From positions 15,506 to 57,948 of the forward strand of contig CADAGC010000004.1 of the NCBI GenBank assembly GCA_902787365.1: a DNA stretch of 42,443 nt, given 5' to 3'. Origin of the DNA: an uncultured Ruminococcus sp. (GTDB taxonomy: Bacteria > Bacillota > Clostridia > Oscillospirales > Ruminococcaceae). The position numbers and the translations under genes are program-made. Within the stretch, counting starts at the first letter, position 1. Every line of letters begins with the position of its first letter. Below the pieces are notes generated by a model that was not told the DNA's origin, did no database searches, and worked only from the letters and a program-made list of their open reading frames with translations. Of this stretch, positions 7,495 to 16,764 are shown piece by piece.

Positions 7495-7503
7495 TGTTAT
7501 AAT
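7495..7503 (+). promoter_or_regulatory. extended -10 promoter of the adaptor/permease operon
   Basis: TGTTATAAT (7495-7503) is an extended -10 element (TGnTATAAT). The matching -35 position is AT-rich without consensus, which is usual for this class. Confidence 0.5.
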
Positions 7504-7556
7504 ATAAAATGTATAAGTATTGGCAACCACCGACATATTGAAAAGGATATAAAAAT

Positions 7557-8612
7557 ATGAAACTATATTTATTAAAGAAATCAGCGGCGGTCGTGGCGGC
7601 ATTGGCGCTTTGCGGGGCACTCTCGGGGTGCTATTTCCTGCCCGATGAGGAGGAGGTTCTTGCAGCACCCTCGGTAAAGAGCTCAGAGGTCAAGTACACC
7701 ACCGTGACTGCCGAGAAAAAGACACTTGAAAAGAAGGTCATCTGCTCGGGCACGGTATCGAGCGAGAACCAGTATTCCCAGTCATATGCCGACAACAGCG
7801 GCGTGATAAAGAAATTCTACGTCAACACGGGCGACACAGTCAAGAAAGGCGACCCCATATGCTCGCTTGACACCACCGACATCGACTACGAGATAGCCGA
7901 GCAGGAGCTTTACCTCAAAAGGGCAAAGCTCGACACGCAGGTGATAGTTCAGAACAAGGGCACTCAGGCTGAGATAGACCGCTCGGGTGTTGAGGAGGAG
8001 CTTATACAGAAAAAGCTCGACAAGCTGTATGCCTTAAAGGAGGGCGCTACCCTCAAAGCCGAGGCAAGCGGCACTATAACCTATCTGACCTCGCTTCGTG
8101 CAGGCGACAGCATAGACACGGGCACGACAGTCTGCACCATACTTGACACAAAGGCATTATTCATCGAAATAAAGCCCAAGAGCGGCGACACCAAGTATTT
8201 CAAGATGGATCAGAAGGTAACTATCCGTGTGGGCGAAGATGAATACGAGGGAACTGTATTCATGATACCCTCAGAGCTTACCAAATACAGAGATGAGCAG
8301 AAAAAGTCAAAGGAAAAGATAGAGGACAAGATAGCCTACCTTGCAGATGCTGTATATGTGCGCTTTAACGACAAGAAATCATCCGCTTCGGCGGTGGGGC
8401 AGCTTGCTGACGTTACGCTGCTGCTCGACAAGGCAGAAGACGCTATCATCATATCAAACAACCTCATCAAGAAGGTTGACGGCGAGCAGGTAGTATATGT
8501 GCTCAAAGACGGCGAAAAGGTAGCCGTGACGGTAGAGGTCGGCTTACAGACAGGCTCACAGGCCGAGATAATCTCGGGTCTTAACGAAGGTGACGAGGTC
8601 ATTATCAGATAA
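7557..8612 (+). CDS. membrane-fusion/adaptor lipoprotein of an FtsX-type exporter
   Basis: 351 residues. A lipoprotein signal ends in the lipobox LSGC with Cys25. The remainder has the HlyD/MacA order: a first half-lipoyl segment with the turn NTGDTVKKGDPIC, a helical hairpin (about residues 115-155), the second half-lipoyl segment (KAEASGTITYL), a beta-barrel, and a C-terminal domain ending GLNEGDEVIIR. Adaptors of this type join MacB-like permeases in the cell envelope. It lies 15 bp upstream of the 985-residue permease and shares its promoter. Confidence 0.88.
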   Translation: MKLYLLKKSAAVVAALALCGALSGCYFLPDEEEVLAAPSVKSSEVKYTTVTAEKKTLEKKVICSGTVSSENQYSQSYADNSGVIKKFYVNTGDTVKKGDPICSLDTTDIDYEIAEQELYLKRAKLDTQVIVQNKGTQAEIDRSGVEEELIQKKLDKLYALKEGATLKAEASGTITYLTSLRAGDSIDTGTTVCTILDTKALFIEIKPKSGDTKYFKMDQKVTIRVGEDEYEGTVFMIPSELTKYRDEQKKSKEKIEDKIAYLADAVYVRFNDKKSSASAVGQLADVTLLLDKAEDAIIISNNLIKKVDGEQVVYVLKDGEKVAVTVEVGLQTGSQAEIISGLNEGDEVIIR

Positions 8613-8627
8613 GGAAGAATTACATCT

Positions 8628-11585
8628 ATGTTTACACTTTTGCTGAGAAAAATGCGAAACACCAAATGGATGGTGTTCTGCCTGCTGATAGGCTGCGTTA
8701 TGGCCTGCGCCATGATGGCGACCATACCTATCTATATGAATGCATCGCTGCAGCGAATGCTCGTTAAGGACTTAGAGGTCTTTCAGCAGGATTACAATAT
8801 ATACCCGGGTATGTATAATACCAAATACGCCATGAACATGAGCCTTAATGCCGAAGGGCAGCGGCAGCTCATAGAAGCCACCGAAAAAGCGGTTGACGAG
8901 AGCTTTGAGCAGCTTGACGTCGAGGCGACGAACAAGCGCTTTGTGAGTGATGACTACCTGTATGCTGCAAACTTCTCGACAGAGGCGGGCGGCGATTCGG
9001 TAAAACTTCACCTGGGCGCTATGAGCGGCATAGCCGACAATGTCACGGTAACGCAGGGGCGTATGTTTGAGCCGGGCAAAAACGGAAACGGCGCCTTTGA
9101 GGTCATAACCACCGAGCGTGCCATGAAAGTTACGGGCATAGCGGTCGGGCAGACCTACGAGCTTGCAAACATCTTTGACCCGTCAAAGGGCAGCATAAGG
9201 GTCGAGGTCGTGGGCGTTTTTGAGCCTAAGGAGGGCTGCGAGGCCTACTGGGCAGAGGGGCTTGATGAATACCTAAGCTCGGTGCTTGCAGACTATGACA
9301 CCTACCTTGGCGAGATGCTCGACACAGGGACACTTCACACCTCGCAGTATGTCAACAACTACGCTATCGACTACAACAAGCTCGATATGACGAGGCTTGA
9401 CAGCTTTATAGAAAAGATAGACGAGCAGGCAGAAGCCTACAAGCAGGCAAAGGTGAGCTTCTCGATGCCTGCTAAGGAGATAATCGAAGACTATGCCGAG
9501 CGTGCTTCACAGCTTAGGCTGGTATTATGGCTTTTACAGATACCCATAATGCTGATGATTCTTTTCTACCTGTTTATGGTGGCACAGCTCAACGTCGAGC
9601 AGGAGAAAAACGAGATAGCCGTATTCAAATCCCGTGGCGCATCACGTGGGCAGGTCGTGCTGATGTATGCCCTTGAATCGGTAGTTATCGGCGTATGCTC
9701 GGCACTTTTGGCACCCTTTGCGGGGCTGCTGCTTTGCCGCATACTCGGCGCATCAAACGGCTTCCTTGAATTTGTAAACCGTTCATCTATCCCTGCAAGG
9801 CTGTCATTTGAGGCGTTCATCTACTCATTCATAGCAGCGGCGGTGTTCTTTGCGACGACTATGCTGCCTATCTTCCCTGCAACAAAGGAAACGATAGTCG
9901 GCCACAAGCAGTCAAAGGCCAAAAAGAGAAAGCTCTCGCTTTGGGAGAAAACGGGGCTTGACATAATACTTCTTGGCGGCTCGGTAGGCTGGCTCTACTA
10001 CTACAAAAAAGAGCAGGCGCAGCTTTTAAGCGAGGGCGTTACCGACATAACAGCCACAGTCAACCCGATGCTGTTTGTAGCTTCTACAGGCTTTATTCTC
10101 GGCTGCGGGCTGCTGATAATCAGACTCTACCCGCTGATGATAAGGCTTATAGCTTTTGCAGGCAGGCGCTTCTGGCCGCCGTCGATACACGTATCACTCA
10201 ACAACATCGGCCGCTCGTCCACGGGCAGGGAGAAGTTCCTTATCCTCTTCCTGGTGCTGACGGTATCGTTAGGCCTGTTCTTTGCAAACACCGCACGGGC
10301 GCTCAACCGCTCGGCCACCGACCAGATAAACTACGCAGTCGGCTGTGATGTAAGGCTCACCGAGACCTGGAAATCAAACAAGGTATCAAAGAGCAGTCAG
10401 GGGCAGTCGGCGGCTTCATTCGGCATGACGGGCAACACGGGCGACGAAGAGGAGGAAGAAGAAGTAGACGCTTCCACCTTAAGCTACGAAGAGCCCGACT
10501 TTACGAGATTTGAAAAGCTTGACGGCGTTGAGGCGGCGGCAAGGGTGTTTAGAAAAGACAGCGTGACCCTTTCTTCGAGCAAGATGAAGGTGCCCAAAAA
10601 GGCCACCTACAAAGACAAGAACGAGCGCAAGAAGGAAGACTTCATGAATATGGAGGACACAGGCTCGTCCAACTCGGCAAAGGACGTAACGCTTATGACC
10701 GTTGACCCGGGCGAGTTCTCAAAGGTGGTCTGGACGACCCCACGGCTTTTCCCGACACACATAAACAACTACTTAAACGCACTTGCCGACTACAATTCGG
10801 GCGTTATACTCTCGACATCGTTCCGTGACACCTACGGCTTAAAGCTTGGCGACACGGTATCGTGCAAGTGGGGCAGCAACTCTGAATTCACCGTGACGGT
10901 GCTGGCATTTGTTGACTGCTGGCCGTCTATTCAGCCCTATGCGAAGACCGAAACAGGCGAATACCGTGACTTTGCGATAATGAACTTTGACTATGTTCGG
11001 GTCGCAACGAACGTTGAGCCTTACGAGGTATGGCTAAAACTAAAAGACGGCACAAAGACTGAGGATTTCTACACAGCCCTTGAAGATGCAAAGATAAAGT
11101 GTGACACCTTAGAGGTCGCAAGCCAGCAGATAATACAGAAAAAGAACGACCCCATGCTGCAGGGCATGAACGGCGCTCTGACATTAGGCTTTATCATAAT
11201 AATGATAATGTGCATAATCGGCTTCCTTATCTACTGGATAATTTCCATTCGCTCACGCACGTTGCAATTTGGCATACTGCGTGCTATGGGCATGAAGTTC
11301 CGTGAGATAATCGCTATGCTCATAACCGAGCAGGTGCTTGTTTCAGGTGCGGCGATAGTGCTCTCATTCGTGGTAGGGTCTATCGCAAGCGAGCTGTTCG
11401 TGCCGCTGTTCCAGTCATTCATGCAGTCGGGCGCTTACCCCGAGTTCGCAGTTATCCCCGAGCGGGGCGACTACCTGAAGATATACGCCGCCCTCGGCGC
11501 TATGCTGCTGTTCTGCTTCGCAGTTCTCGGCAGGTTGATAAGGGGCATCAACATCAGCAAGGCGCTCAAACTGGGCGAAGATTAA
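8628..11585 (+). CDS. FtsX-type ABC exporter permease, duplicated architecture
   Basis: 985 residues. It begins with a transmembrane helix (about 15-37), then a large extracytoplasmic domain. A first FtsX core with several helices follows (about 295-430, including EKNEIAVFKSRGASRGQV). There are further helices near 445-560, a second extracytoplasmic domain containing a low-complexity acidic stretch, and a final FtsX core (about 840-985, including RTLQFGILRAMGMKFREI). The K/R-S-R-G-A-S and R-A-M-G-M motifs are the conserved coupling loops toward the ATPase. It has no nucleotide-binding domain and no ATPase gene next to it. The orphan ATPase at 29253 is one possible partner (inference). A terminator follows at 11599. 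Confidence 0.85.
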   Translation: MFTLLLRKMRNTKWMVFCLLIGCVMACAMMATIPIYMNASLQRMLVKDLEVFQQDYNIYPGMYNTKYAMNMSLNAEGQRQLIEATEKAVDESFEQLDVEATNKRFVSDDYLYAANFSTEAGGDSVKLHLGAMSGIADNVTVTQGRMFEPGKNGNGAFEVITTERAMKVTGIAVGQTYELANIFDPSKGSIRVEVVGVFEPKEGCEAYWAEGLDEYLSSVLADYDTYLGEMLDTGTLHTSQYVNNYAIDYNKLDMTRLDSFIEKIDEQAEAYKQAKVSFSMPAKEIIEDYAERASQLRLVLWLLQIPIMLMILFYLFMVAQLNVEQEKNEIAVFKSRGASRGQVVLMYALESVVIGVCSALLAPFAGLLLCRILGASNGFLEFVNRSSIPARLSFEAFIYSFIAAAVFFATTMLPIFPATKETIVGHKQSKAKKRKLSLWEKTGLDIILLGGSVGWLYYYKKEQAQLLSEGVTDITATVNPMLFVASTGFILGCGLLIIRLYPLMIRLIAFAGRRFWPPSIHVSLNNIGRSSTGREKFLILFLVLTVSLGLFFANTARALNRSATDQINYAVGCDVRLTETWKSNKVSKSSQGQSAASFGMTGNTGDEEEEEEVDASTLSYEEPDFTRFEKLDGVEAAARVFRKDSVTLSSSKMKVPKKATYKDKNERKKEDFMNMEDTGSSNSAKDVTLMTVDPGEFSKVVWTTPRLFPTHINNYLNALADYNSGVILSTSFRDTYGLKLGDTVSCKWGSNSEFTVTVLAFVDCWPSIQPYAKTETGEYRDFAIMNFDYVRVATNVEPYEVWLKLKDGTKTEDFYTALEDAKIKCDTLEVASQQIIQKKNDPMLQGMNGALTLGFIIIMIMCIIGFLIYWIISIRSRTLQFGILRAMGMKFREIIAMLITEQVLVSGAAIVLSFVVGSIASELFVPLFQSFMQSGAYPEFAVIPERGDYLKIYAALGAMLLFCFAVLGRLIRGINISKALKLGED

Positions 11586-11598
11586 ACCAAATAAAAGC

Positions 11599-11635
11599 AA
11601 AAGCAGGAGAGTTATCAGCTCTCCTGCTTTTCTTG
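11599..11635. terminator. bidirectional terminator between convergent operons
   Basis: A 12-bp perfect stem (AAAGCAGGAGAG at 11600-11611 with CTCTCCTGCTTT at 11619-11630), with T-rich flanks on both strands. It ends the permease operon and can also end the minus-strand sigma/anti-sigma operon. A second GC-rich hairpin (GCCGCCTT/AAGGCGGC, 11638-11666) stands beside it. Confidence 0.8.
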
Positions 11636-11701
11636 TTGCCGCCTTTTATTTTGGGGGGAAGGCGGCGGGTGGAAAGATCGTATATGGCTTCTTACTTATT
11701 C

Positions 11702-13477
11702 TTACTGGTGGAACTCAATCCTTTGCAGACTGCTCGGCGTGTGCAGAGTATAGTTATTGTCATACTCGCCGCTGCCGCCTATGAGCAGAGCGCTGCCGTT
11801 CTCTGCACTTACTACCTCGCCCACTATCTCGCAGTGGCTGCCGCCTTTCTTGACCAGCGTGCTGCTTATGGGGCTGCCGCTGCTGTCATAATCCACCCTG
11901 GCTTTCACGATTATATCCGACTCCATATATGACGGTTTTTTTGTCAGCTTTTTGTCCTCGAACCTTTCGGGGAAGTCATGCACCTCGTTTTCTGTATAGT
12001 AGCGTCCGTCCTCATCAACGTACAGCGTGATCTCATCATAATAGCATTTTTGCCTTGCGATAGAATACCTTGATGAAGAAATACCGCTGCCCGGAATGGG
12101 CACAAGACCTGTCTCGGTGCTAAGCTCAAAGTGCCTATTTTTGACGAAGGTTTCATAGTTCTCGCCTTCATATGTTCCGTGAATGAACTGCGCTGTCGTT
12201 ATCACGCCCGTGCTTTTGTTGAGCACGCACACATCTGTCTCGTATTCTGCGATAGCCGTGTATCTGTCCTCAAAGGTGCTGTCTGCAAACGGCGACTCGT
12301 CATCAAAGAGCTTTGCTGTCGCAGGCTCCTCTATGCCCAGCGTGTCAAGAGCCATTATGTGATACTCTACCTTGTAAAGCCCGCTGCTCTGCGGCTCTGA
12401 CGAGGTTTCGCTGTATATAATAAATATGTCGCTCATATTATCCTGATCTTCGGTCTTGCTCACGTTAAGCGTGCCTGAGGTGTATATGCCCTCGATGCGT
12501 GTCAGGGTCTTTGCACCATTTTTATCGGTGATGGTGTATAGCTTTTCGGGCTGCTTGCCAAAGCGCTGACGGTAGACCGTGTTTTCCGTGCTGCCGTCAT
12601 CCCTTTTTGCGATGGTGCTGTAAAATAGCGTTATGCAGCTGTCATCGCCCGTGCTGCCTGCTTCGGGTTCTTTTAATGTATAGTCCGAGTCGGCAAGGCA
12701 GTAAGCCGTCACATCAGCATCATCATACTGCACCCCAAAGCCCTTGCCCGTAGGCTCAAGAGTGCTTGCATCATAGCCAAACACCTCAAGCATTTGTTTT
12801 TTGCTATTATTTTCCGCATCATAGTCACAAGAGAGAAGTGCCACAAAAATATCACTGCCCGTGCAGGTGAGATAATCAAGCTTGCTGCATATATCCTTTG
12901 ATGTGGCGTAAATATTGCCGCTGCCGTCAACGACCGCCGAGCCGTCATTATTCATCAGCAGTATCCTGTCATAGCCTATCTGATAAGCCTGCCTTGCACC
13001 ATCGTCGGCATCATCTTCTTCTGCGCCCGTGACCTCGTTGGTGAGCAGGGTATACAGGCTCTTGCTCTTATCAAAAATATCCGTGCGCTTTGTGGCGCTG
13101 TTGTCGGAGGGCGTTCCCGTCGTCAGCCTGCCCTTATTGTAAAAGTTCACCGCAAACACGCCCAGCACTATCACCACTATGCAGGCAGCCGCCGCGCCCA
13201 GCCACATAAATAGCCTGGGCTGCCTTACCGCCGCCGCTGCGTGCTCCTCGCCCTCAGACGGAGTGGTGTCTGTTTCTGTGTACTCCGTCACGGGCGGGGT
13301 TATATCTAATCTTTTGTCCTCAATTATCGAAAACACCGAAGCTTCGTCGGCTATGTCGTTTACGGGCGTGTCTTTCTCTTTTAATATACGCTCGTTCAAT
13401 ATCCGTTCCCTGACGCCTGCAGGGGGGGCTATGCCGTCAAGCGACTTAAAAAGGTCAAACATCTCCTTATCCTGCAT
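11702..13477 (-). CDS. membrane-anchored anti-sigma-like protein with large extracytoplasmic domain
   Basis: 591 residues. A short cytoplasmic N-terminus (KEMFDLFKSLDGIAPPAGVRERIL) is of the kind that binds ECF sigma factors. A Pro/Thr/Glu-rich linker and a single transmembrane helix (about residues 89-110) follow. Then comes an extracytoplasmic part of about 470 residues that looks like repeated beta-strands, possibly a propeller, with no catalytic motif I recognise. The start at 13477 is preferred to 13486 because AAAGGAG lies 9 bp before it and directly abuts the earlier ATG. It overlaps the sigma gene by 11 bp, so the two are translationally coupled. Confidence 0.7.
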   Translation of the reverse strand: MQDKEMFDLFKSLDGIAPPAGVRERILNERILKEKDTPVNDIADEASVFSIIEDKRLDITPPVTEYTETDTTPSEGEEHAAAAVRQPRLFMWLGAAAACIVVIVLGVFAVNFYNKGRLTTGTPSDNSATKRTDIFDKSKSLYTLLTNEVTGAEEDDADDGARQAYQIGYDRILLMNNDGSAVVDGSGNIYATSKDICSKLDYLTCTGSDIFVALLSCDYDAENNSKKQMLEVFGYDASTLEPTGKGFGVQYDDADVTAYCLADSDYTLKEPEAGSTGDDSCITLFYSTIAKRDDGSTENTVYRQRFGKQPEKLYTITDKNGAKTLTRIEGIYTSGTLNVSKTEDQDNMSDIFIIYSETSSEPQSSGLYKVEYHIMALDTLGIEEPATAKLFDDESPFADSTFEDRYTAIAEYETDVCVLNKSTGVITTAQFIHGTYEGENYETFVKNRHFELSTETGLVPIPGSGISSSRYSIARQKCYYDEITLYVDEDGRYYTENEVHDFPERFEDKKLTKKPSYMESDIIVKARVDYDSSGSPISSTLVKKGGSHCEIVGEVVSAENGSALLIGGSGEYDNNYTLHTPSSLQRIEFHQ

Positions 13478-13961
13478 CGTCCTCATCTCCTTTCAGTAGT
13501 GCCGACAGCCGCTTTCTGCCTCGGCTGAGGGTAGAATACACCGTTCCCTCTTTCATATCAAGCATCTGTGATATCTCTGCTGCCGAATATCCGAAATAGT
13601 AGTAAAGCGTCATCACGCCCCGCTCATTATCCCCCATTTGTGATAGCGCCTGCGCAAGTTCGCTCGTCTGCTCCGGGGCTGTAAGCTCGCCTGCCTCGGC
13701 TATGTGCGCCTCCAAGCTTATCACCCGCCTGTATGCAAGCCTAAGCTGTGAGCGGCAGGTGTTCTGCGCCGTGACTATGAGCCAGGCTTTTATATGCTCG
13801 CTGTCTTCGGAGCTGACCGAGCAGCTTTTGTAAAGCTTTAAGAACGTGTCCGACACAGCGTCCTCCACGTCCTGCCGCCTGCCCGAAAGCTCGACAAAGC
13901 ATATGCGCCAAACCATATCAAAATATTCGTTATAGCAGGATATAAATTCTTTTTCCGTCAT
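13467..13961 (-). CDS. ECF-type RNA polymerase sigma factor
   Basis: 164 residues, standard ECF length. Region 2 is visible from YFDMVWRICFVELSGRRQDVEDAVSDTFLKLYK, and region 4 near the C-terminus as GYSAAEISQMLDMKEGTVYSTLSRGRKRL, a helix-turn-helix that reads the -35 box. The ribosome site GGAG lies 11 bp upstream of the start. It is the first gene of a two-gene unit with the membrane anti-sigma. Its leader carries the ATAAGTGAAAGGC box that also precedes the neighbouring sigma gene. Confidence 0.9.
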   Translation of the reverse strand: MTEKEFISCYNEYFDMVWRICFVELSGRRQDVEDAVSDTFLKLYKSCSVSSEDSEHIKAWLIVTAQNTCRSQLRLAYRRVISLEAHIAEAGELTAPEQTSELAQALSQMGDNERGVMTLYYYFGYSAAEISQMLDMKEGTVYSTLSRGRKRLSALLKGDEDDAG

Positions 13962-13983
13962 ATCCTGTTCACTCCTTTAAAAG

Positions 13984-13996
13984 GCCTTTCACTTAT
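13984..13996 (-). promoter_or_regulatory. shared ATAAGTGAAAGGC box upstream of ECF gene 1
   Basis: Read on the minus strand, ATAAGTGAAAGGC lies 23 bp before the ECF start. One mismatch separates it from the box before the second ECF gene (15667-15679). Upstream of it, TGTGAAACG resembles ECF promoter -35 elements. It could mark the autoregulated start of each sigma operon; this is an inference from repetition and position. Confidence 0.4.
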
Positions 13997-14051
13997 AACA
14001 CGTTTCACACCCCCGAATCCTTGCAAGGGGGATAAAAATTTTTTCTTTTTT

Positions 14052-14080
14052 ATTATAGCACAGATTTTGGGAAAAGAAAA
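14052..14080 (-). promoter_or_regulatory. possible sigma-A promoter of ECF operon 1
   Basis: Minus-strand TATAAT (14052-14057) with a poor -35 box (TTTTCT) 17 bp away. It would give a leader of about 85 nt that includes the ECF-like box. Confidence 0.35.
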
Positions 14081-14104
14081 GGCGGCAGGCTTTGTGCCTG
14101 CCGT
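14071..14104 (-). terminator. terminator of ECF operon 2
   Basis: A 10-bp GC-rich stem (14081-14090 with 14095-14104, GACGGCAGGC on the minus strand) followed on the minus strand by TTTTCTTTTC. Confidence 0.8.
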
Positions 14105-14127
14105 CTTTGGATTATCAGGTTTTATTC

Positions 14128-15099
14128 TTACTTGACCTCAAAGCGTGTACCGCCTATGGTTATTGCGCTTACATTGTCAATATCAACAAACTCCAAGAAC
14201 GATATGTGTATCTTGTCATAATGCCCGTCATCCCTCGATTCGGAAGAGCCGTATATCTCAATGCTCTTTGATGTGCCGTCCTTGTAGAATACTGTCACCT
14301 CTCTGAACGGCAGCGGGTCGGTCTTGACTGCGATCGTCACATCTCTGCCGCTTATGCTGTTTTCGCAAAGTGATATTTTTTCATTTTCCGCGTTTTCAAG
14401 AATTATTGTTCTTTCGTTCTTTTCAAAGGTCAGCTCAAACTCTGCAAAGGTTATATACTTTCCTCCCTCAATGCCAAAGGTTATAAGCGACATAGGCATA
14501 GTCACCTTGTCCTGCGGCTCGTCAAGAACATAAGACCAGCGCATTACCGCTCTGCCGTTTTCCACAAGAGTGTTTGTCTCCTCATCAAATTCCGTATCGC
14601 TTATCTCCGACTTGACCGAGTGCAGCCAGGGCTCCTCGCAGTTTTGAAGCATTTTTGCACCCCTTTCATCATTCGGCTCAGCATTTGCAACAACTGTAAT
14701 ATACTGCCCGTCCGAGAGTATCGTCTCTATGTTGATGTCAAAATGCTTGCCCTTGAAAGTCTGCTCGTATTTTGCGCCCATGCTTTCAAGCTTTTCGTCT
14801 GCGCCTGCGCCGAAGTATCTCTCGCTTGCGGAGTTTTTCTTATAAACATATGAAGCCCCCGCGCCCACTATGCCCGTGACCGCTATCGCCGCCGCTGCCA
14901 TAAAGCCTATAAAGCGTCTGCTGTATTTTTTGGTGTGACTAATTCTGTTCTCCATAGTTATCCCTGCCTTTCTCTCAGTCAGAGAAAGTATGCGTGCTGT
15001 TATGTCCTTGTCCCCGCGCTCTATGCGGCACTCATCGCCTGCAAGGGCAGCCTCCTCGGGGGTCAGGCTGTCAAAAAGCTCTGTTATCTTCTTTTCCAT
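14128..15099 (-). CDS. DUF4179-like membrane anti-sigma protein
   Basis: 323 residues: a cytoplasmic N-terminus (TELFDSLTPEEAALAGDE) of about 60 residues, one transmembrane helix (about 64-86), and a beta-rich extracytoplasmic domain ending in TIGGTRFEV. Layout and ending resemble the DUF4179-type partners of ECF sigma factors in Clostridia. The protein encoded at 39586 has the same plan and ends in YVKFNGKRY. Its start overlaps the sigma stop codon by one base (TAATG), so the two are coupled. The signal sensed is unknown. Confidence 0.72.
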   Translation of the reverse strand: MEKKITELFDSLTPEEAALAGDECRIERGDKDITARILSLTERKAGITMENRISHTKKYSRRFIGFMAAAAIAVTGIVGAGASYVYKKNSASERYFGAGADEKLESMGAKYEQTFKGKHFDINIETILSDGQYITVVANAEPNDERGAKMLQNCEEPWLHSVKSEISDTEFDEETNTLVENGRAVMRWSYVLDEPQDKVTMPMSLITFGIEGGKYITFAEFELTFEKNERTIILENAENEKISLCENSISGRDVTIAVKTDPLPFREVTVFYKDGTSKSIEIYGSSESRDDGHYDKIHISFLEFVDIDNVSAITIGGTRFEVK

Positions 15100-15629
15100 T
15101 ACATATCCTCCTCCAACTGCTGTCTGAGTTTTGATAAGGCACGCTGTATGCGCTTGTCAACCGTGTTCGGGCGCAGGCCTGTCTGCTTTCCTATTTCCTT
15201 TGAGCTTAGCCCGTAGAAATAGCGCAGCCATATAAGCCGTGAATCAGGCTCGCCGAGGGCTTTTATAAGCTCGATCAGCTCGGCACGCTCGGTGTCTGTG
15301 CTGCCGTCTGTTAAGTATGACAGGTCGTCTATGTCGATAACTTCGGGATCACCGCTTTTTGCACGAAACACATCGGCGCAGCGCCGCCTTGCTATCACCA
15401 GTATCACAGGGCGCACGGCTGTTAGAGTATCAAAGCCCCTTTTAAGCCCGAAGCGGTAGAAGCGCACGAAGATATCGCTCGCAGTCTCCTCCATATCACG
15501 CTCATCGCACACCGCAGACAGCCTGCCCTTGCAGACTGCATACACATATGCGCTATAGCTTTCCACTACCTGTTCAAGCCCCTTCTCGGGGTCGCTTTGC
15601 AGCAGCGAAAGCAGTTCCTTATCGTTCAT
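15099..15629 (-). CDS. ECF-type RNA polymerase sigma factor
   Basis: 176 residues. Region 2 covers YSAYVYAVCKGRLSAVCDERDMEETASDIFVRFYR. Region 4 covers LIWLRYFYGLSSKEIGKQTGLRPNTVDKRIQRALSKLRQ. The ATG at 15629 was chosen over a TTG at 15650 because GTGAGGA lies about 8 bp before it. It is co-directional with the first ECF pair but separated from it by a terminator, so the two pairs are separate operons. Confidence 0.9.
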   Translation of the reverse strand: MNDKELLSLLQSDPEKGLEQVVESYSAYVYAVCKGRLSAVCDERDMEETASDIFVRFYRFGLKRGFDTLTAVRPVILVIARRRCADVFRAKSGDPEVIDIDDLSYLTDGSTDTERAELIELIKALGEPDSRLIWLRYFYGLSSKEIGKQTGLRPNTVDKRIQRALSKLRQQLEEDM

Positions 15630-15666
15630 TTGGTTTTCCTCACCTTGCAAGATGTCTGAGATTTTT

Positions 15667-15679
15667 GCCTCTCACTTAT
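15667..15679 (-). promoter_or_regulatory. shared ATAAGTGAGAGGC box upstream of ECF gene 2
   Basis: ATAAGTGAGAGGC on the minus strand, 12 of 13 bases identical to the box before the first ECF gene. It lies 38 bp before the start codon. Confidence 0.4.
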
Positions 15680-15758
15680 ACTAATCATTCGGAATATGTG
15701 AAATATGACAGAGGGGAGAAATTTTTTTGCATTTTAGCTTTCCCTCCTGCACACAATG

Positions 15759-15788
15759 CAAAAGCCGCCGACATCTCTGCCGACGGCT
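15759..15788 (-). terminator. terminator after the DHH phosphoesterase gene
   Basis: On the minus strand an 11-bp stem (15763-15773 with 15778-15788, two G-U pairs), GAGA loop, then TTTT. Confidence 0.65.
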
Positions 15789-15801
15789 GTGAATACTCTT
15801 A

Positions 15802-16749
15802 TTACTTGAACCATTCCTTGACAGGGCGTCTGCCGTTTAGCTTGTCAACGATTATCGGCAGCTCGGCGTCTATCCTGTCATTGTCAAGCTGACAGGTGCC
15901 TGCATTGGTGTGACCGCCGCCGCCGTAGGTAAGGCAAAGCTCTCCTATGTCGAACTTCGAGCTGCGGTTTACTATCGACTTGCCTATCATAACTGCGGTG
16001 TTCTGCTTTCTGAAGCCCCACGCAACGTGAACGGAAAGCTCAACCTCAGGCCACATAGCGTATACCATAAAGCGGTTGCCTGCGTAGATAGTGCTCTCGT
16101 GGCGAAGGTCTATAACTGCCACCTTGCCGTCTATCTTGGTAAGGCGTCTGAGCTGCTCCTTGAAAAGCTCCTGCTGCTCAAAGTAGAGATCAACTCTCTC
16201 CTTGACATCGGGAAGCTTTAAAACATCATCGATAGAGTGGTCAACACAGAACTTGATGAGCTGCATCATAAGGTCATAGTTTGATATGCGGAAATCGTGG
16301 AAACGGCCAAGGCCTGTTCTTGCGTCCATAAGGAAGTTCATGAGCACCCAGCCCTTGGGGTTAAGTATCTCGTCAACAGTAAAGTCGGCGCTGTCGCCCT
16401 TGTCAACGGCTTCCATTATCTCCTGCGAAACGTTTGTGAACACCATTTCGCCGCCGTAGTAGTCATAAACAACACGGGCAGCCGATCTTGCTGTGCCGTC
16501 TATTATGTACTTGCCGAGGTAGTCTTCAAGGTTGTTTCTTATAAGCTCACTCTCGTGGTGGTCAAAGGCAAGGCCTACCCTCTTGTCAAAGGGAAGGTTT
16601 GTGGTTATGTCATTTTCGGTAAGCTCTATCTTGCCGTCCTGAACGTCCTTGGGGTGAACAAACTTTATCTCATCTATAATGCCTATCTCATTGAGAAGCA
16701 TGGCGCAAACCAGCCCATCAAAGTCGCTTCGTGTAACAAGTCTTTTCAT
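15802..16749 (-). CDS. DHH-family phosphoesterase
   Basis: 315 residues. Metal-binding motifs of the DHH/DHHA1 superfamily are present: DFDG at 9-12, DHHE at 63-66, and the C-terminal DHHA1 glycine motif GGGGHTNAGTCQ from residue 276. These enzymes hydrolyse phosphodiester or pyrophosphate bonds in substrates such as nanoRNA, c-di-AMP/pApA or polyphosphate. There are no membrane, PAS or CBS domains, so it is a soluble form. The substrate cannot be fixed from sequence. It lies 15 bp after the PNPOx-like gene and shares its promoter. Confidence 0.85.
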   Translation of the reverse strand: MKRLVTRSDFDGLVCAMLLNEIGIIDEIKFVHPKDVQDGKIELTENDITTNLPFDKRVGLAFDHHESELIRNNLEDYLGKYIIDGTARSAARVVYDYYGGEMVFTNVSQEIMEAVDKGDSADFTVDEILNPKGWVLMNFLMDARTGLGRFHDFRISNYDLMMQLIKFCVDHSIDDVLKLPDVKERVDLYFEQQELFKEQLRRLTKIDGKVAVIDLRHESTIYAGNRFMVYAMWPEVELSVHVAWGFRKQNTAVMIGKSIVNRSSKFDIGELCLTYGGGGHTNAGTCQLDNDRIDAELPIIVDKLNGRRPVKEWFK

Positions 16750-16764
16750 CTGTATTTCCTCCGA

